Below are positions 1 through 8,243 of a DNA stretch of 64,000 bases, one piece after another. Position 1 is the first letter of the stretch, and the number at the start of each line of letters is the position of its first letter. The stretch covers positions 5,223 through 69,222 of the forward strand of contig DCCS01000006.1 in the NCBI GenBank assembly GCA_002316015.1, given 5' to 3'. The notes beneath the pieces are model-generated. The model searched no databases. It was not told the origin of the DNA and was given only the letters and a program-made list of their open reading frames with translations. Made by a program: the position numbers and the translations under genes. Origin of the DNA: Prevotellaceae bacterium UBA1075. Lineage in GTDB: Bacteria > Bacteroidota > Bacteroidia > Bacteroidales > Bacteroidaceae.

Positions 1-22
1 TAACCAACTGAGCTACTGAAGC
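1..22 (-). tRNA. 5' end of a tRNA cut by the window edge
   Basis: Read on the minus strand, these bases are a 7-nt acceptor strand GCTTCAG followed by TAGCTCAGTTGGTTA, the invariant U8-A9 and D-arm of a bacterial tRNA. The anticodon lies outside the window, so the amino acid cannot be named. Confidence 0.75.
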
Positions 23-63
23 AAGGATGTGCGCGACGTGAAGTTTACACCTCAAATGCGGTG

Positions 64-71
64 CAAAAGTA
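64..71 (-). promoter_or_regulatory. -7 promoter element for the truncated tRNA
   Basis: TACTTTTG on the minus strand matches the Bacteroidetes TAnnTTTG element. It would start transcription about 35 nt ahead of the tRNA. It lies back to back with the promoter of the sugar kinase gene. Confidence 0.5.
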
Positions 72-79
72 GCGGTTTT

Positions 80-102
80 TTTGTGAATATGCAATATCTT
101 TG
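80..102 (+). promoter_or_regulatory. Bacteroidetes-type promoter of the PfkB kinase gene
   Basis: TATCTTTG at 95-102 is a full match to the -7 consensus. A TTTG lies at 80-83, but the 11-nt gap is shorter than the usual 19-20, so only the -7 element is convincing. The GTG start is 22 nt downstream. Confidence 0.55.
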
Positions 103-123
103 CAGAAAAAATAAACAGATAGA

Positions 124-1107
124 GTGAAAATCGCAGGCATTGGCAATGCGCTTGTGGACGTGCTTGTGCATCTCCAGGATGACACATTGCTCGGCAAGGC
201 CGGCTTGCCCCGGGGTGGCATGCTGCTCATTGACGACACCCGCCGGGAGTTCCTGTCGCAACTGATGCGCCCCCTCCACCCGCGCAAGTCGGCCGGCGGA
301 AGCGCGGGGAACACCATCAAGGCCCTGGCCGCCCTGGGGGGCGACTGCCTGTTTGTGGGCAAGGTGGGTGATGATGACGACGCGGCTTTGCTCTCTGGCA
401 CATACCGCAGCCTGGGCGCCGGGGTGCGCTTCCTGAGGTCTTCCCTCCACACGGGCGTGGCCAGCACTTTCATCTCCCCCACGGGCGAGCGCACATTCGG
501 CACCTGTCTGGGAGCCGCATCCACATTGCGCGCCGATGAGATTACCGGGGTGCTGCTTGAGGGGGTCGGGTGGCTTCACATTGAGGGATACCTGGTGCAG
601 AACCACGCCCTGATAGACCGCATAGGCCAGATTGCACGACAGATGGGCATACCCACCAGCATGGACCTTGCCAGTTACAACGTGCTGGCCGAGGATGTGG
701 CGTTTGCGCGTCACCTGGTGAGCGAGTATGTGGATGTCGTGTTTGCCAACGAGGACGAGAGCAGGGTCTTCACAAATGGCAAGTCCCCCATGGACGCGCT
801 CGCGGAGATGGCGGGCATGTGCCGCATGGCTGTGGTGAAGATGGGGGCTGACGGCGCCGCCGCCAGAAGCGGCGGGCAGGAGGCAACCGTCAAGGGCGGG
901 CGCGCGCGGGTGGCCGACACCACAGGCGCGGGCGACTTCTTCGCCGCCGGCTTCCTGTATGCCCATACCCATGGGGGGAGTATGGACCAGAGCCTGCGCT
1001 GCGGGGCCGCACTGGGCGAGCAGGCCGTGCAGGTGGTGGGCACAGACCTGGACAGGCAGACCTGGGCGGCGTGCCGCGCGCGTGTTTCAAAGATACTTGG
1101 ACAATGA
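124..1107 (+). CDS. PfkB-family carbohydrate (adenosine/ribokinase-like) kinase
   Basis: This 327-residue cytosolic kinase is of the ribokinase/PfkB family and probably phosphorylates a sugar or nucleoside with ATP. The N-terminal GIGNALVD strand, the GGSAGNT substrate-lid motif (residues 58-64) and the C-terminal signature DTTGAGD (265-271, with D271 as catalytic base) are all present. The start is GTG, chosen because the reading begins directly with the family's first beta strand, 22 nt after a good -7 element. The stop overlaps the start of the S41 protease gene in an ATGA, so the two are translationally coupled. Bacteroidetes annotations often call this branch an adenosine-kinase-like protein, but the exact substrate cannot be read from the sequence. 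Confidence 0.88.
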   Translation: MKIAGIGNALVDVLVHLQDDTLLGKAGLPRGGMLLIDDTRREFLSQLMRPLHPRKSAGGSAGNTIKALAALGGDCLFVGKVGDDDDAALLSGTYRSLGAGVRFLRSSLHTGVASTFISPTGERTFGTCLGAASTLRADEITGVLLEGVGWLHIEGYLVQNHALIDRIGQIARQMGIPTSMDLASYNVLAEDVAFARHLVSEYVDVVFANEDESRVFTNGKSPMDALAEMAGMCRMAVVKMGADGAAARSGGQEATVKGGRARVADTTGAGDFFAAGFLYAHTHGGSMDQSLRCGAALGEQAVQVVGTDLDRQTWAACRARVSKILGQ

Positions 1108-2741
1108 GACAGATACATTATATATTAGTGACGCTGCTGGTGGCCATGGCCACCGGGGCGCAAGGACAGGAGAACAGCAACTCGGCCACCAGCCGCAACC
1201 TAGACCTCTTCAGCGACATATACAAGCAGCTGGACCTCTTCTACGTGGACACGCTCAACGCCGACACGGTAATCGGCTGGGGCATACGCTCCATGCTGAG
1301 GCAGGTGGACCCCTTTACCGACTTCTACCCCGAGGACGATGACGAGTTGCGCCAGATGTCCACCGGAAAGTATGCGGGAATAGGCTGCATGGTACGCTAC
1401 AGCAGCAAGGAGAAGCGCACGATGATAAGCGAGCCCTACGAGGGCACCCCCTGCCAGCAGGCCGGACTGCTGGCAGGCGATGTCCTGCTGAGCGTGGATG
1501 GGCATGACACGTATGCCCTGCCCGTGGACAAGGTGAGCGAGATGCTGCGTGGCGAGGCGGGCACCTCCCTGGACATCAAGGTGCGCAGGGGCGAAGAGGA
1601 GAAGACCTTCCATGTGACGCGCCAGACCATACAGATGCCCAGCGTGGACTACTGGGGCATGCTGGATGACAGCGTGGGCTATATCTTCCTGGAGGCCTTC
1701 CGCGAGGGGGCTTTCCGCGAAGTGCGCGACGCGCTTGGCGAACTGCGCGGACAGGGTGCCCGGTCGCTGGTGCTTGACCTGCGCGGGAACGGCGGTGGCG
1801 CGGTGGACGAGTGCGTCAACATCGCGAGCCTGTTCCTGCCGCGCGGGCAGCATCTGATGAGCACCAAGGGCAAGTTGCCCAGCACCAACTATGACTACCG
1901 CACGGCCCTGGAGCCCGTGGACACGCTGATGCCCATAGTGCTGATGGTGGACGGAGGGTCGGCCTCGTGCTCCGAGATACTGGCAGGAGGCATGCAGGAC
2001 CTGGACAGGGCGGTGCTCCTGGGAGAGCGCACCTTTGGCAAGGGGCTTGTGCAGAGTGTGCGCGAACTGGACAGCGGCGGCACGCTCAAGATGACGACAT
2101 GCAGGTACTACATACCTTCGGGGCGATGCATACAGGCATACGACTACCGCCACCTCAACGCCGACGGGTCGGCCAAGACACTGCCCGACAGCCTCACGCA
2201 TGTGTTCCACACGGCGGGCGGACGCGAGGTGAGAGACGGCGGGGGCGTGATGCCCGATGTGAAGGCACAGCCCGACAGCCTGCCCACAATGATTTATGAC
2301 CTCACGGCCAGCGACGAGTTCTTTGCCTACACCACCCGATACGCGCGTGAGCACGCGGACAGCATCAATCCCATGACATTCACGTTGAGCGACAGAGAAT
2401 ATGCCGATTTCGTCAGTTATATACAAGGCTCAGGGCTGAAGTTCAGCCGCAGGAGTGCCGAGCTGCTGCACCTGTTGCGCCGTGTGTCGCAGAGCGAGGG
2501 CTATGCCGATGACGCGAAGGCCCAGTTTGACGCGCTCGAGGAGGTGTTCTCCAAGGACGTGACTGCCGACCTGGAGCATTTCCGTGAACCCGTGAAGAAG
2601 GCGCTCGAGGACGAAATTGTGCTGGACGCATGCATGCAGAGGGGGGCCATCAGGCGGATTGCGGCCAGGGACAAGAACGTGAAGAAAGCCGCCGAGATAC
2701 TGAGAAACAAGGAGGAATACAACAAGATACTGGGCAAATGA
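1104..2741 (+). CDS. S41 family C-terminal processing peptidase
   Basis: This 545-residue exported serine protease is of the CtpA/tail-specific type. It has a signal peptide (residues 1-21), a PDZ domain around residues 80-165 that would bind substrate C-termini, and the S41 catalytic core. The Ser-Lys dyad is visible: S288 in GGSASCSE and K313 in TFGKGLVQ. A roughly 150-residue helical C-terminal extension is typical of Bacteroidetes members. The in-frame ATG at 1071 lies inside the upstream kinase gene and would put 11 residues before the signal peptide, so 1104 (ATGA overlap with the kinase stop) is the better start. It probably trims or degrades periplasmic proteins. A 45-residue membrane protein gene follows with another ATGA overlap. 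Confidence 0.92.
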   Translation: MRQIHYILVTLLVAMATGAQGQENSNSATSRNLDLFSDIYKQLDLFYVDTLNADTVIGWGIRSMLRQVDPFTDFYPEDDDELRQMSTGKYAGIGCMVRYSSKEKRTMISEPYEGTPCQQAGLLAGDVLLSVDGHDTYALPVDKVSEMLRGEAGTSLDIKVRRGEEEKTFHVTRQTIQMPSVDYWGMLDDSVGYIFLEAFREGAFREVRDALGELRGQGARSLVLDLRGNGGGAVDECVNIASLFLPRGQHLMSTKGKLPSTNYDYRTALEPVDTLMPIVLMVDGGSASCSEILAGGMQDLDRAVLLGERTFGKGLVQSVRELDSGGTLKMTTCRYYIPSGRCIQAYDYRHLNADGSAKTLPDSLTHVFHTAGGREVRDGGGVMPDVKAQPDSLPTMIYDLTASDEFFAYTTRYAREHADSINPMTFTLSDREYADFVSYIQGSGLKFSRRSAELLHLLRRVSQSEGYADDAKAQFDALEEVFSKDVTADLEHFREPVKKALEDEIVLDACMQRGAIRRIAARDKNVKKAAEILRNKEEYNKILGK

Positions 2742-2875
2742 GACATAGAGACATAGGACGCCACAACCGCCATTTCATGTGGAGCATCCTGGCCATGGCA
2801 CTTGTGGTACTGATGGCTGCGGGCATGTTCCTCTACCTGTGCACGCCACAGGCCACACCTGTTCCTGCCCCATGA
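2738..2875 (+). CDS. 45-residue single-span membrane protein
   Basis: The start overlaps the S41 protease stop in ATGA, the same coupling used one gene earlier. The product has a basic N-terminus (MRHRDIGRHNRH), one hydrophobic span of about 20 residues (WSILAMALVVLMAAGMFLYL) and a short Pro-rich tail. I recognise no family. The positive-inside charge pattern and tight coupling support a real gene, possibly a small partner or regulator of the S41 protease, but that role is inference. Confidence 0.6.
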   Translation: MRHRDIGRHNRHFMWSILAMALVVLMAAGMFLYLCTPQATPVPAP

Positions 2876-2954
2876 CCGCACGGGAGGGGCAAGGGCTCTC
2901 CGGGCAAGAAGCCGCGCGCAAGGGGGGACGGACGGAAACTTTTCCGCATAAACC

Positions 2955-2986
2955 TTTGTGTGTTCGTGGGAAATGCTGTACCTTTG
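2955..2986 (+). promoter_or_regulatory. Promoter of the rimP-nusA-infB-cvpA-suf operon
   Basis: TTTG at 2955-2958 and TACCTTTG at 2979-2986 are separated by 20 nt, a textbook Bacteroidetes -33/-7 pair. The predicted leader to rimP is about 65 nt. This is the only strong promoter seen ahead of the 10-kb gene run to sufS. Confidence 0.8.
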
Positions 2987-3059
2987 CGCGTGAAAAGATG
3001 AATGTGAGGGGCTCGACAAGTTCCTCACATTTGTTTATATAAGTAATAATGCGAGACAC

Positions 3060-3527
3060 ATGATTAACAAAGCAGCAGTCCAGAAGGCCGTGGAGGAATG
3101 GCTGGAGGGCAAGGACTACTTCCTGGTGGACTTGGACATCAGCGCGGACGACAGGATTTCCGTGGAGATAGACCACGCCGACGGCGTGTGGATAGAGGAC
3201 TGTGCAGACCTGAGCCGCCACATCGAATCGAAAATCAACCGCGAGGAAGAGGACTACGAGCTGGAGGTCGGCAGCGCAGGACTGGGACAACCCTTCCGCG
3301 TGCGGCGGCAGTATGAGGTTCATGTCGGGCATGACGTGGAGACACAGGCCAAGGACGGGCACAAGTACAAGGGGCTGCTGTCCTCAGTGGACGACAGCGG
3401 GTTCTGCATAGAAACCCTGGAGAAGGTGAAGGAGGAAGGGCGCAAGCGTCCCGTGAACAAACTTGTGTCACGGCACTTCAACTTCGACGAGGTGGCCTAT
3501 ACAAAATACCTGATAAAGATAAAGTAA
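3060..3527 (+). CDS. rimP: Ribosome maturation factor RimP
   Basis: This 155-residue cytosolic protein is needed for late assembly of the 30S subunit. The N-terminal domain has the family's acidic pattern (DCADLSRHIESKI, then DYELEVGSAGLGQPF, matching the RimP consensus 'YxLEVSSPGLxRPL'). A small SH3-like C-terminal domain follows. Length agrees with Bacteroidetes RimP. nusA starts 7 nt after the stop, the nearly universal rimP-nusA-infB order. It is the first gene after the operon promoter. Confidence 0.95.
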   Translation: MINKAAVQKAVEEWLEGKDYFLVDLDISADDRISVEIDHADGVWIEDCADLSRHIESKINREEEDYELEVGSAGLGQPFRVRRQYEVHVGHDVETQAKDGHKYKGLLSSVDDSGFCIETLEKVKEEGRKRPVNKLVSRHFNFDEVAYTKYLIKIK

Positions 3528-3534
3528 AGACATA

Positions 3535-4788
3535 ATGGCAACAAAGACTACCGAGACTGTAAATCTCATTGACTCCTTTGCCGAGTTCAAGGAGACCAAG
3601 AACATCGACCGTGCCACACTGGTGAGCGTGCTGGAGGAATGCTTCCGCAGCGTGATTGCCAAGCTATACGGTTCCGACGAGAACTACGATGTGATTGTGA
3701 ACCCCGACAAGGGCGACTTTGAAATCTACCGCAACCGTACCGTCGTGCCCGACGGCGAGGTCAAGGACCCCAACCTGGAGATATCCCTCACCGAGGCGCG
3801 CGCCATCGAGTCCGACTATGAGGTGGGCGAGGAGGTGAGCCAGCTGGTGAAGTTCTCCGACTTCGGCCGCCGCGCCATCCTCACCCTGCGCCAGACACTG
3901 GCCAGCCGCATCCTCGAGCTCGAGCACGACACCCTGTACAACCAGTACAAAGACCGTATCGGCGAGATTGTGACCGCCGAGGTCTATCAGACGTGGAAAC
4001 GCGAGACCCTGCTCATTGACGACGAGAACAACGAGTTGCTGCTCCCACGCACAGAGCAGATACCGGGCGACTTCTTCCACAAGGGCGATACGGCACGCGC
4101 CGTGATCTCGCGAGTGGACAACTCCAACGGGACTCCACGCATCATCCTGAGCCGCACAGACCCAGCCTTCCTGCAACGCATGCTTGAGGCCGAGGTTCCC
4201 GAGATACAGGATGGCCTGATCACCATCCACAAGGTGGCGCGCATTCCCGGCGAGCGCGCCAAGGTTGCCGTGGAGAGCTATGACGACCGCATCGACCCCG
4301 TAGGAGCCTGTGTGGGTGTCAGGGGAAGCCGCGTGCACGGCATCGTGCGCGAGTTGCGCGGCGAGAATATCGATGTGGTGTGCTGGACGGCAAACCCCCA
4401 GCTGATGATCACGCGCGCCCTGGGCCCCGCGACGGTCAACAGCGTCGTGCTCAACGAGGAGGAACACAAGGCCGAGGTTTATCTGGATCCCGACCAGGTG
4501 TCGCTGGCCATCGGAAAGGGCGGGATGAACATCAAGTTGGCAAGCATGCTCACGGGCTACACCATCGATGTGTTCCGCGAGGTGGACGACACCGACAACG
4601 ACGATGTGAGCCTGGACGAGTTCAAGGACGACATAGAGCCGTGGATTATCGATGAGCTCAAGAAGATAGGCTTCAACACAGCACGCGATGTGCTGGGCGC
4701 GCCCCGCGAGATGATTATCCAGCGCGCCGACCTCGAAGAGGAGACCGTGGACGAGGTGCTGAAAGTCCTGGCTTCTGAGTTTGAGTGA
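3535..4788 (+). CDS. nusA: Transcription termination/antitermination factor NusA
   Basis: This 417-residue protein binds RNA polymerase and nascent RNA. The N-terminal polymerase-binding domain covers about residues 1-125. An S1 RNA-binding domain follows (about 130-200), then two KH domains (about 230-345) with the signature GACVGVRGSRVHGIVRELRGE and, in KH2, SLAIGKGGMNIKLAS. The acidic tail VDDTDNDDVSLDEFKDD precedes a short C-terminal helical region. It is shorter than the 495-residue E. coli protein because the C-terminal acidic repeats are reduced, as is normal in this phylum. Confidence 0.97.
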   Translation: MATKTTETVNLIDSFAEFKETKNIDRATLVSVLEECFRSVIAKLYGSDENYDVIVNPDKGDFEIYRNRTVVPDGEVKDPNLEISLTEARAIESDYEVGEEVSQLVKFSDFGRRAILTLRQTLASRILELEHDTLYNQYKDRIGEIVTAEVYQTWKRETLLIDDENNELLLPRTEQIPGDFFHKGDTARAVISRVDNSNGTPRIILSRTDPAFLQRMLEAEVPEIQDGLITIHKVARIPGERAKVAVESYDDRIDPVGACVGVRGSRVHGIVRELRGENIDVVCWTANPQLMITRALGPATVNSVVLNEEEHKAEVYLDPDQVSLAIGKGGMNIKLASMLTGYTIDVFREVDDTDNDDVSLDEFKDDIEPWIIDELKKIGFNTARDVLGAPREMIIQRADLEEETVDEVLKVLASEFE

Positions 4789-4838
4789 CCGGCAACATGG
4801 GGACAACAAGCAAGCAACCGTAGAACAAAGCATACAGA

Positions 4839-7718
4839 ATGAGCGTTAGATTAAACAAGGTAACAAAGGAGTTCAACATCGGCCTGCAGACAGCCGTGGC
4901 TTTCTTGAGGAAGAAGGGCTACAACGATGTGGAGGAAACCCCGAACTACAAGATAACGGAGGAGCAGTACGGACTCCTGCAGAAAGAGTTCAGTTCGGAC
5001 AAGGGGCTCCGCTCCGAGGCCACACAGTTGATACAGCATCGCCAGGAGAAGTCCAAGGAACGCAAGGAGGCGTCCAAGCAGAGGCGGCAGGCCGAGGAGA
5101 TTGCCCTGGCCAAGCCCAAGACAAGTTACAAGGTGGTGGGCCACATCGAACTGGACCGGCATGGCATGCCGGTCAGAAAAGCCGAGCCCCAGCCCGCAAA
5201 AGAGGCTCCCAAGGCAACCCCCGCTACCACGCAGCCTGCCGCCCCCAAGGCTGCTCCAGTGACGCAGCCTGCTCCCGCCCCCAGGCCGGCACAGGAGTCC
5301 CCATCCCCCCAGGCAGCCCCCAAGCCCGGCACACAGGCCGTCGAGGCACAGCCCCAGCCCGCACAGGCAGAGTCTCCAAAGAGGACGGCACAGCCTCTGT
5401 CGGTAGAGCAAAGGGCCGCCGAGGCCGGCACCGAAGTGAATGGTGCCTACCGCCTGAACACCGCTACCCTTGCAACACCGAAGGTGCTGGGCAAGATTGA
5501 CCTCTCGACCATCAACTCAAGCACCCGCCCGCGCAAGAAAAGCCGCGAGGAGAAACGCCGCGAGCGCGATGAGCGCAACCATGCGGGAACCAACGGGCAG
5601 AGTGCCCCGGCAAGCGGCGACCGCAAGAAACGGGTGCGCGTGGGCAAGGAGCGTGTGGATGTGAGCGCCGTGGCCAGCCAGGTGCACGACCAGAACGGCC
5701 AGCGCAGGGGCAATGGCAACAACGGCCCCAACCAGCAGAACGGGGGCGGAAAGAACAAGAACAAGCAGAAGAACCAGCGCAAGCCCACCGCCCCCGTGCA
5801 GCCCGAAGTGAGCGACGAGGAGGTGGCAAAGCAGGTACGCGAGACACTGGCACGCCTGACCAACAAGAGCAACAAGGTGGGCAAGGGCGCCAAATACCGC
5901 CGCGAGAAGCGTGAAGCCATACGCCAGGGCGTGGAGAACGAGATGGAGGCACAGGCAGCAGAGAGCAAGGTGCTCAAACTCACCGAGTTTGTGACTGCCA
6001 ACGAGTTGGCCACCATGATGAACGTTCCTGTGACGCAGGTCATCGCCACTTGCATGAGCATCGGTATCATGGTCAGCATCAACCAGCGCATGGATGCCGA
6101 GACCATCAATCTCGTCGCCGAGGAGTTCGGGTTTACCACCGAGTATGTGAGCGCCGAGGTGAGCGAGGCTGTGACCGAGGCCGAGGACGATGAGGAGGAC
6201 CTGGTGCCCCGCGCTCCCATCGTGACCGTGATGGGACATGTGGACCACGGCAAGACCTCTCTGCTCGACTACATACGCCAGACAAATGTGATTGCAGGCG
6301 AGGCGGGTGGAATTACACAGCACATCGGTGCATACAACGTGACCCTGGAGGATGGCCGCCACGTGACCTTCCTCGACACTCCCGGCCACGAGGCGTTCAC
6401 TGCCATGCGTGCCCGCGGCGCGCAAGTGACCGACATAGCAATCATCATCATCGCCGCCGACGACGATGTCATGCCACAGACCAAGGAGGCCATCGCGCAT
6501 GCCACGGCGGCCAACGTGCCCATCGTCTTTGCCATCAACAAGGTGGACAAGCCCGGCGCCAACCCCGACAAGATAAAGGAGGAACTGGCCGCCATGAACT
6601 TCCTGGTAGAGGAATGGGGCGGCAAGTACCAGAGCCAGGACATCAGCGCCAAGAAGGGCACCGGCGTGAAGGAACTGCTGGAGAAGGTGCTGCTGGAGGC
6701 CGAGATGCTTGACCTGAAGGCCAACCCCAACCGCAAGGCCACCGGCTCCATCATCGAGTCCAGCCTGGACAAGGGGCGCGGCTATGTGGCCACCGTGCTT
6801 GTGAGCAACGGCACCCTGCACGTGGGTGACATCATGCTGGCCGGAACCAACTACGGACGCGTGAAGGCCATGCTCAACGAGCGTGGACAGCGCGTGAAGG
6901 AGATAGGCCCGGCCCAGGCCGCCACCGTGCTCGGGCTCAACGGTGCCCCGCAGGCCGGCGACACCTTCCATGTGATGGACACCGACCAGGAGGCCCGCGA
7001 GATAGCCAGCAAGCGTGAGCAACTGGCCCGCGAGCAGGGCTTGCGCACGATGAAGCGCTTTGACCTGAATGAGCTGGGCCGCCGCATCGCCCTGGGTGAC
7101 TTCAAGGAGATGAACCTCATAATAAAGGGCGACGTGGACGGCTCTATCGAGGCATTGAGCGACTCCCTCATCAAGCTCTCCACCGAGAAGATTCAGGTCA
7201 ACGTCATCTACAAGGCGGTGGGCCAGATCAGCGAGAGTGACGTGAACATGGCCGCCGCCGCCGACAACTGCTTCATCGTGGGCTTCCAGGTACGCCCCTC
7301 GGCCACCGCACGCAAACTGGCCGACCAGCTGGGCGTGGACATCCGTCTCTACAGCGTCATCTACGATGCCATCGGTGAGGTCAAGGACGCCATGGAGGGC
7401 ATGCTCTCACCCGAAATCAAGGAGGAGGTGACCGCCCAGGTGGAGGTGCGCCAGGTGTACCACATCAGCAAGGTGGGCACGGTGGCGGGTGCCTATGTGA
7501 TGGAAGGCAAGGTGAGCCGCTCCAACAAGGCGCGTGTCATACGCGACGGCATAGTGGTGTTCACCGGCGCCATCAACGCGCTCAAGCGCTTCAAGGACGA
7601 TGTGAAGGAGGTGGGCACCAACTTCGAGTGCGGCCTGTCCCTGGTCAACTACAACGACCTGCGTGAGGGCGACATCATCGAGACATTCCAGGAGGTTGAG
7701 GTCAAGAGCAAGCTCTGA
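4839..7718 (+). CDS. infB: Translation initiation factor IF-2
   Basis: This 959-residue GTPase brings initiator tRNA to the 30S subunit. The N-terminal IF2_N helix module (residues 1-55) is followed by a long low-complexity Pro/Ala/Gln/Lys linker to about residue 350, then a second IF2_N module. The G domain contains GHVDHGKT (466-473), DTPGHE and NKVD. Domains II to IV complete the protein. It lies 50 bp after nusA and 28 bp before the cvpA-like gene, in one operon. Confidence 0.97.
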   Translation: MSVRLNKVTKEFNIGLQTAVAFLRKKGYNDVEETPNYKITEEQYGLLQKEFSSDKGLRSEATQLIQHRQEKSKERKEASKQRRQAEEIALAKPKTSYKVVGHIELDRHGMPVRKAEPQPAKEAPKATPATTQPAAPKAAPVTQPAPAPRPAQESPSPQAAPKPGTQAVEAQPQPAQAESPKRTAQPLSVEQRAAEAGTEVNGAYRLNTATLATPKVLGKIDLSTINSSTRPRKKSREEKRRERDERNHAGTNGQSAPASGDRKKRVRVGKERVDVSAVASQVHDQNGQRRGNGNNGPNQQNGGGKNKNKQKNQRKPTAPVQPEVSDEEVAKQVRETLARLTNKSNKVGKGAKYRREKREAIRQGVENEMEAQAAESKVLKLTEFVTANELATMMNVPVTQVIATCMSIGIMVSINQRMDAETINLVAEEFGFTTEYVSAEVSEAVTEAEDDEEDLVPRAPIVTVMGHVDHGKTSLLDYIRQTNVIAGEAGGITQHIGAYNVTLEDGRHVTFLDTPGHEAFTAMRARGAQVTDIAIIIIAADDDVMPQTKEAIAHATAANVPIVFAINKVDKPGANPDKIKEELAAMNFLVEEWGGKYQSQDISAKKGTGVKELLEKVLLEAEMLDLKANPNRKATGSIIESSLDKGRGYVATVLVSNGTLHVGDIMLAGTNYGRVKAMLNERGQRVKEIGPAQAATVLGLNGAPQAGDTFHVMDTDQEAREIASKREQLAREQGLRTMKRFDLNELGRRIALGDFKEMNLIIKGDVDGSIEALSDSLIKLSTEKIQVNVIYKAVGQISESDVNMAAAADNCFIVGFQVRPSATARKLADQLGVDIRLYSVIYDAIGEVKDAMEGMLSPEIKEEVTAQVEVRQVYHISKVGTVAGAYVMEGKVSRSNKARVIRDGIVVFTGAINALKRFKDDVKEVGTNFECGLSLVNYNDLREGDIIETFQEVEVKSKL

Positions 7719-7746
7719 GGAGCATGCGCAAACATCAGAGAAAGAC

Positions 7747-8229
7747 ATGCTTGCCATTGACTGGATACTGATAGTGCTGTGGCTGTTGGGCACGCTCAAG
7801 GGCTGGACACGCGGCCTGGTTCGCCAGGCGGTGTCGCTCGGCGGCATTGTTCTCGGCTTCCTGCTGGCCAAGGCGTTCTGCTCGGTGCTTGGCACCTCGC
7901 TGGCGCCCGAGAGCTGGCACCCCACACTGGCCAGGGGTGTCTGCTTTGTGCTTATCTGGCTGGTAGTCCCCATCGCCTTGGGACTTGTGGGCGAGTTGTT
8001 CTCGACCATGTTCGACAGGGTCCGCATCCTGGGGATGGCCAACAAGATTGGCGGCGCCCTGATAGGTTTCCTCAAGTACGGGTTCGTGCTTGGCGCGCTG
8101 GTGTGGGCGCTCTCGGCTGTCGGCATCGTCGGGGACACGACCATGCGGCAGTCGCGCCTGTGCCCGTCCCTGCGCGAGATACCCGTGACAGTCTATAAGA
8201 TTTTGGCCTCAGACGACAAGGCCACATAA
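7747..8229 (+). CDS. CvpA family membrane protein
   Basis: This 160-residue inner-membrane protein has four hydrophobic spans and the family's N-terminal pattern AIDWILIVLWLLGTLKGWTRGL. CvpA was named for a role in colicin V export in E. coli, but its general function is poorly defined and has been linked to envelope homeostasis. The ATG at 7747 was chosen because it opens directly with the first membrane span. An upstream in-frame ATG lies inside infB. It is 14 bp from sufB, an arrangement common in Bacteroidales. Confidence 0.85.
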   Translation: MLAIDWILIVLWLLGTLKGWTRGLVRQAVSLGGIVLGFLLAKAFCSVLGTSLAPESWHPTLARGVCFVLIWLVVPIALGLVGELFSTMFDRVRILGMANKIGGALIGFLKYGFVLGALVWALSAVGIVGDTTMRQSRLCPSLREIPVTVYKILASDDKAT

Positions 8230-8243
8230 GCAGAAAGGTTCAG

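Noticed and set aside
5517..7022. A 501-codon open frame on the minus strand opposite infB
   Set aside because: It lies wholly inside infB and its translation is His/Val/Leu/Gly-rich with no domain pattern. Long antisense frames are expected in GC-rich coding DNA; similar shadows opposite suf, gpmI and korA were dropped too.
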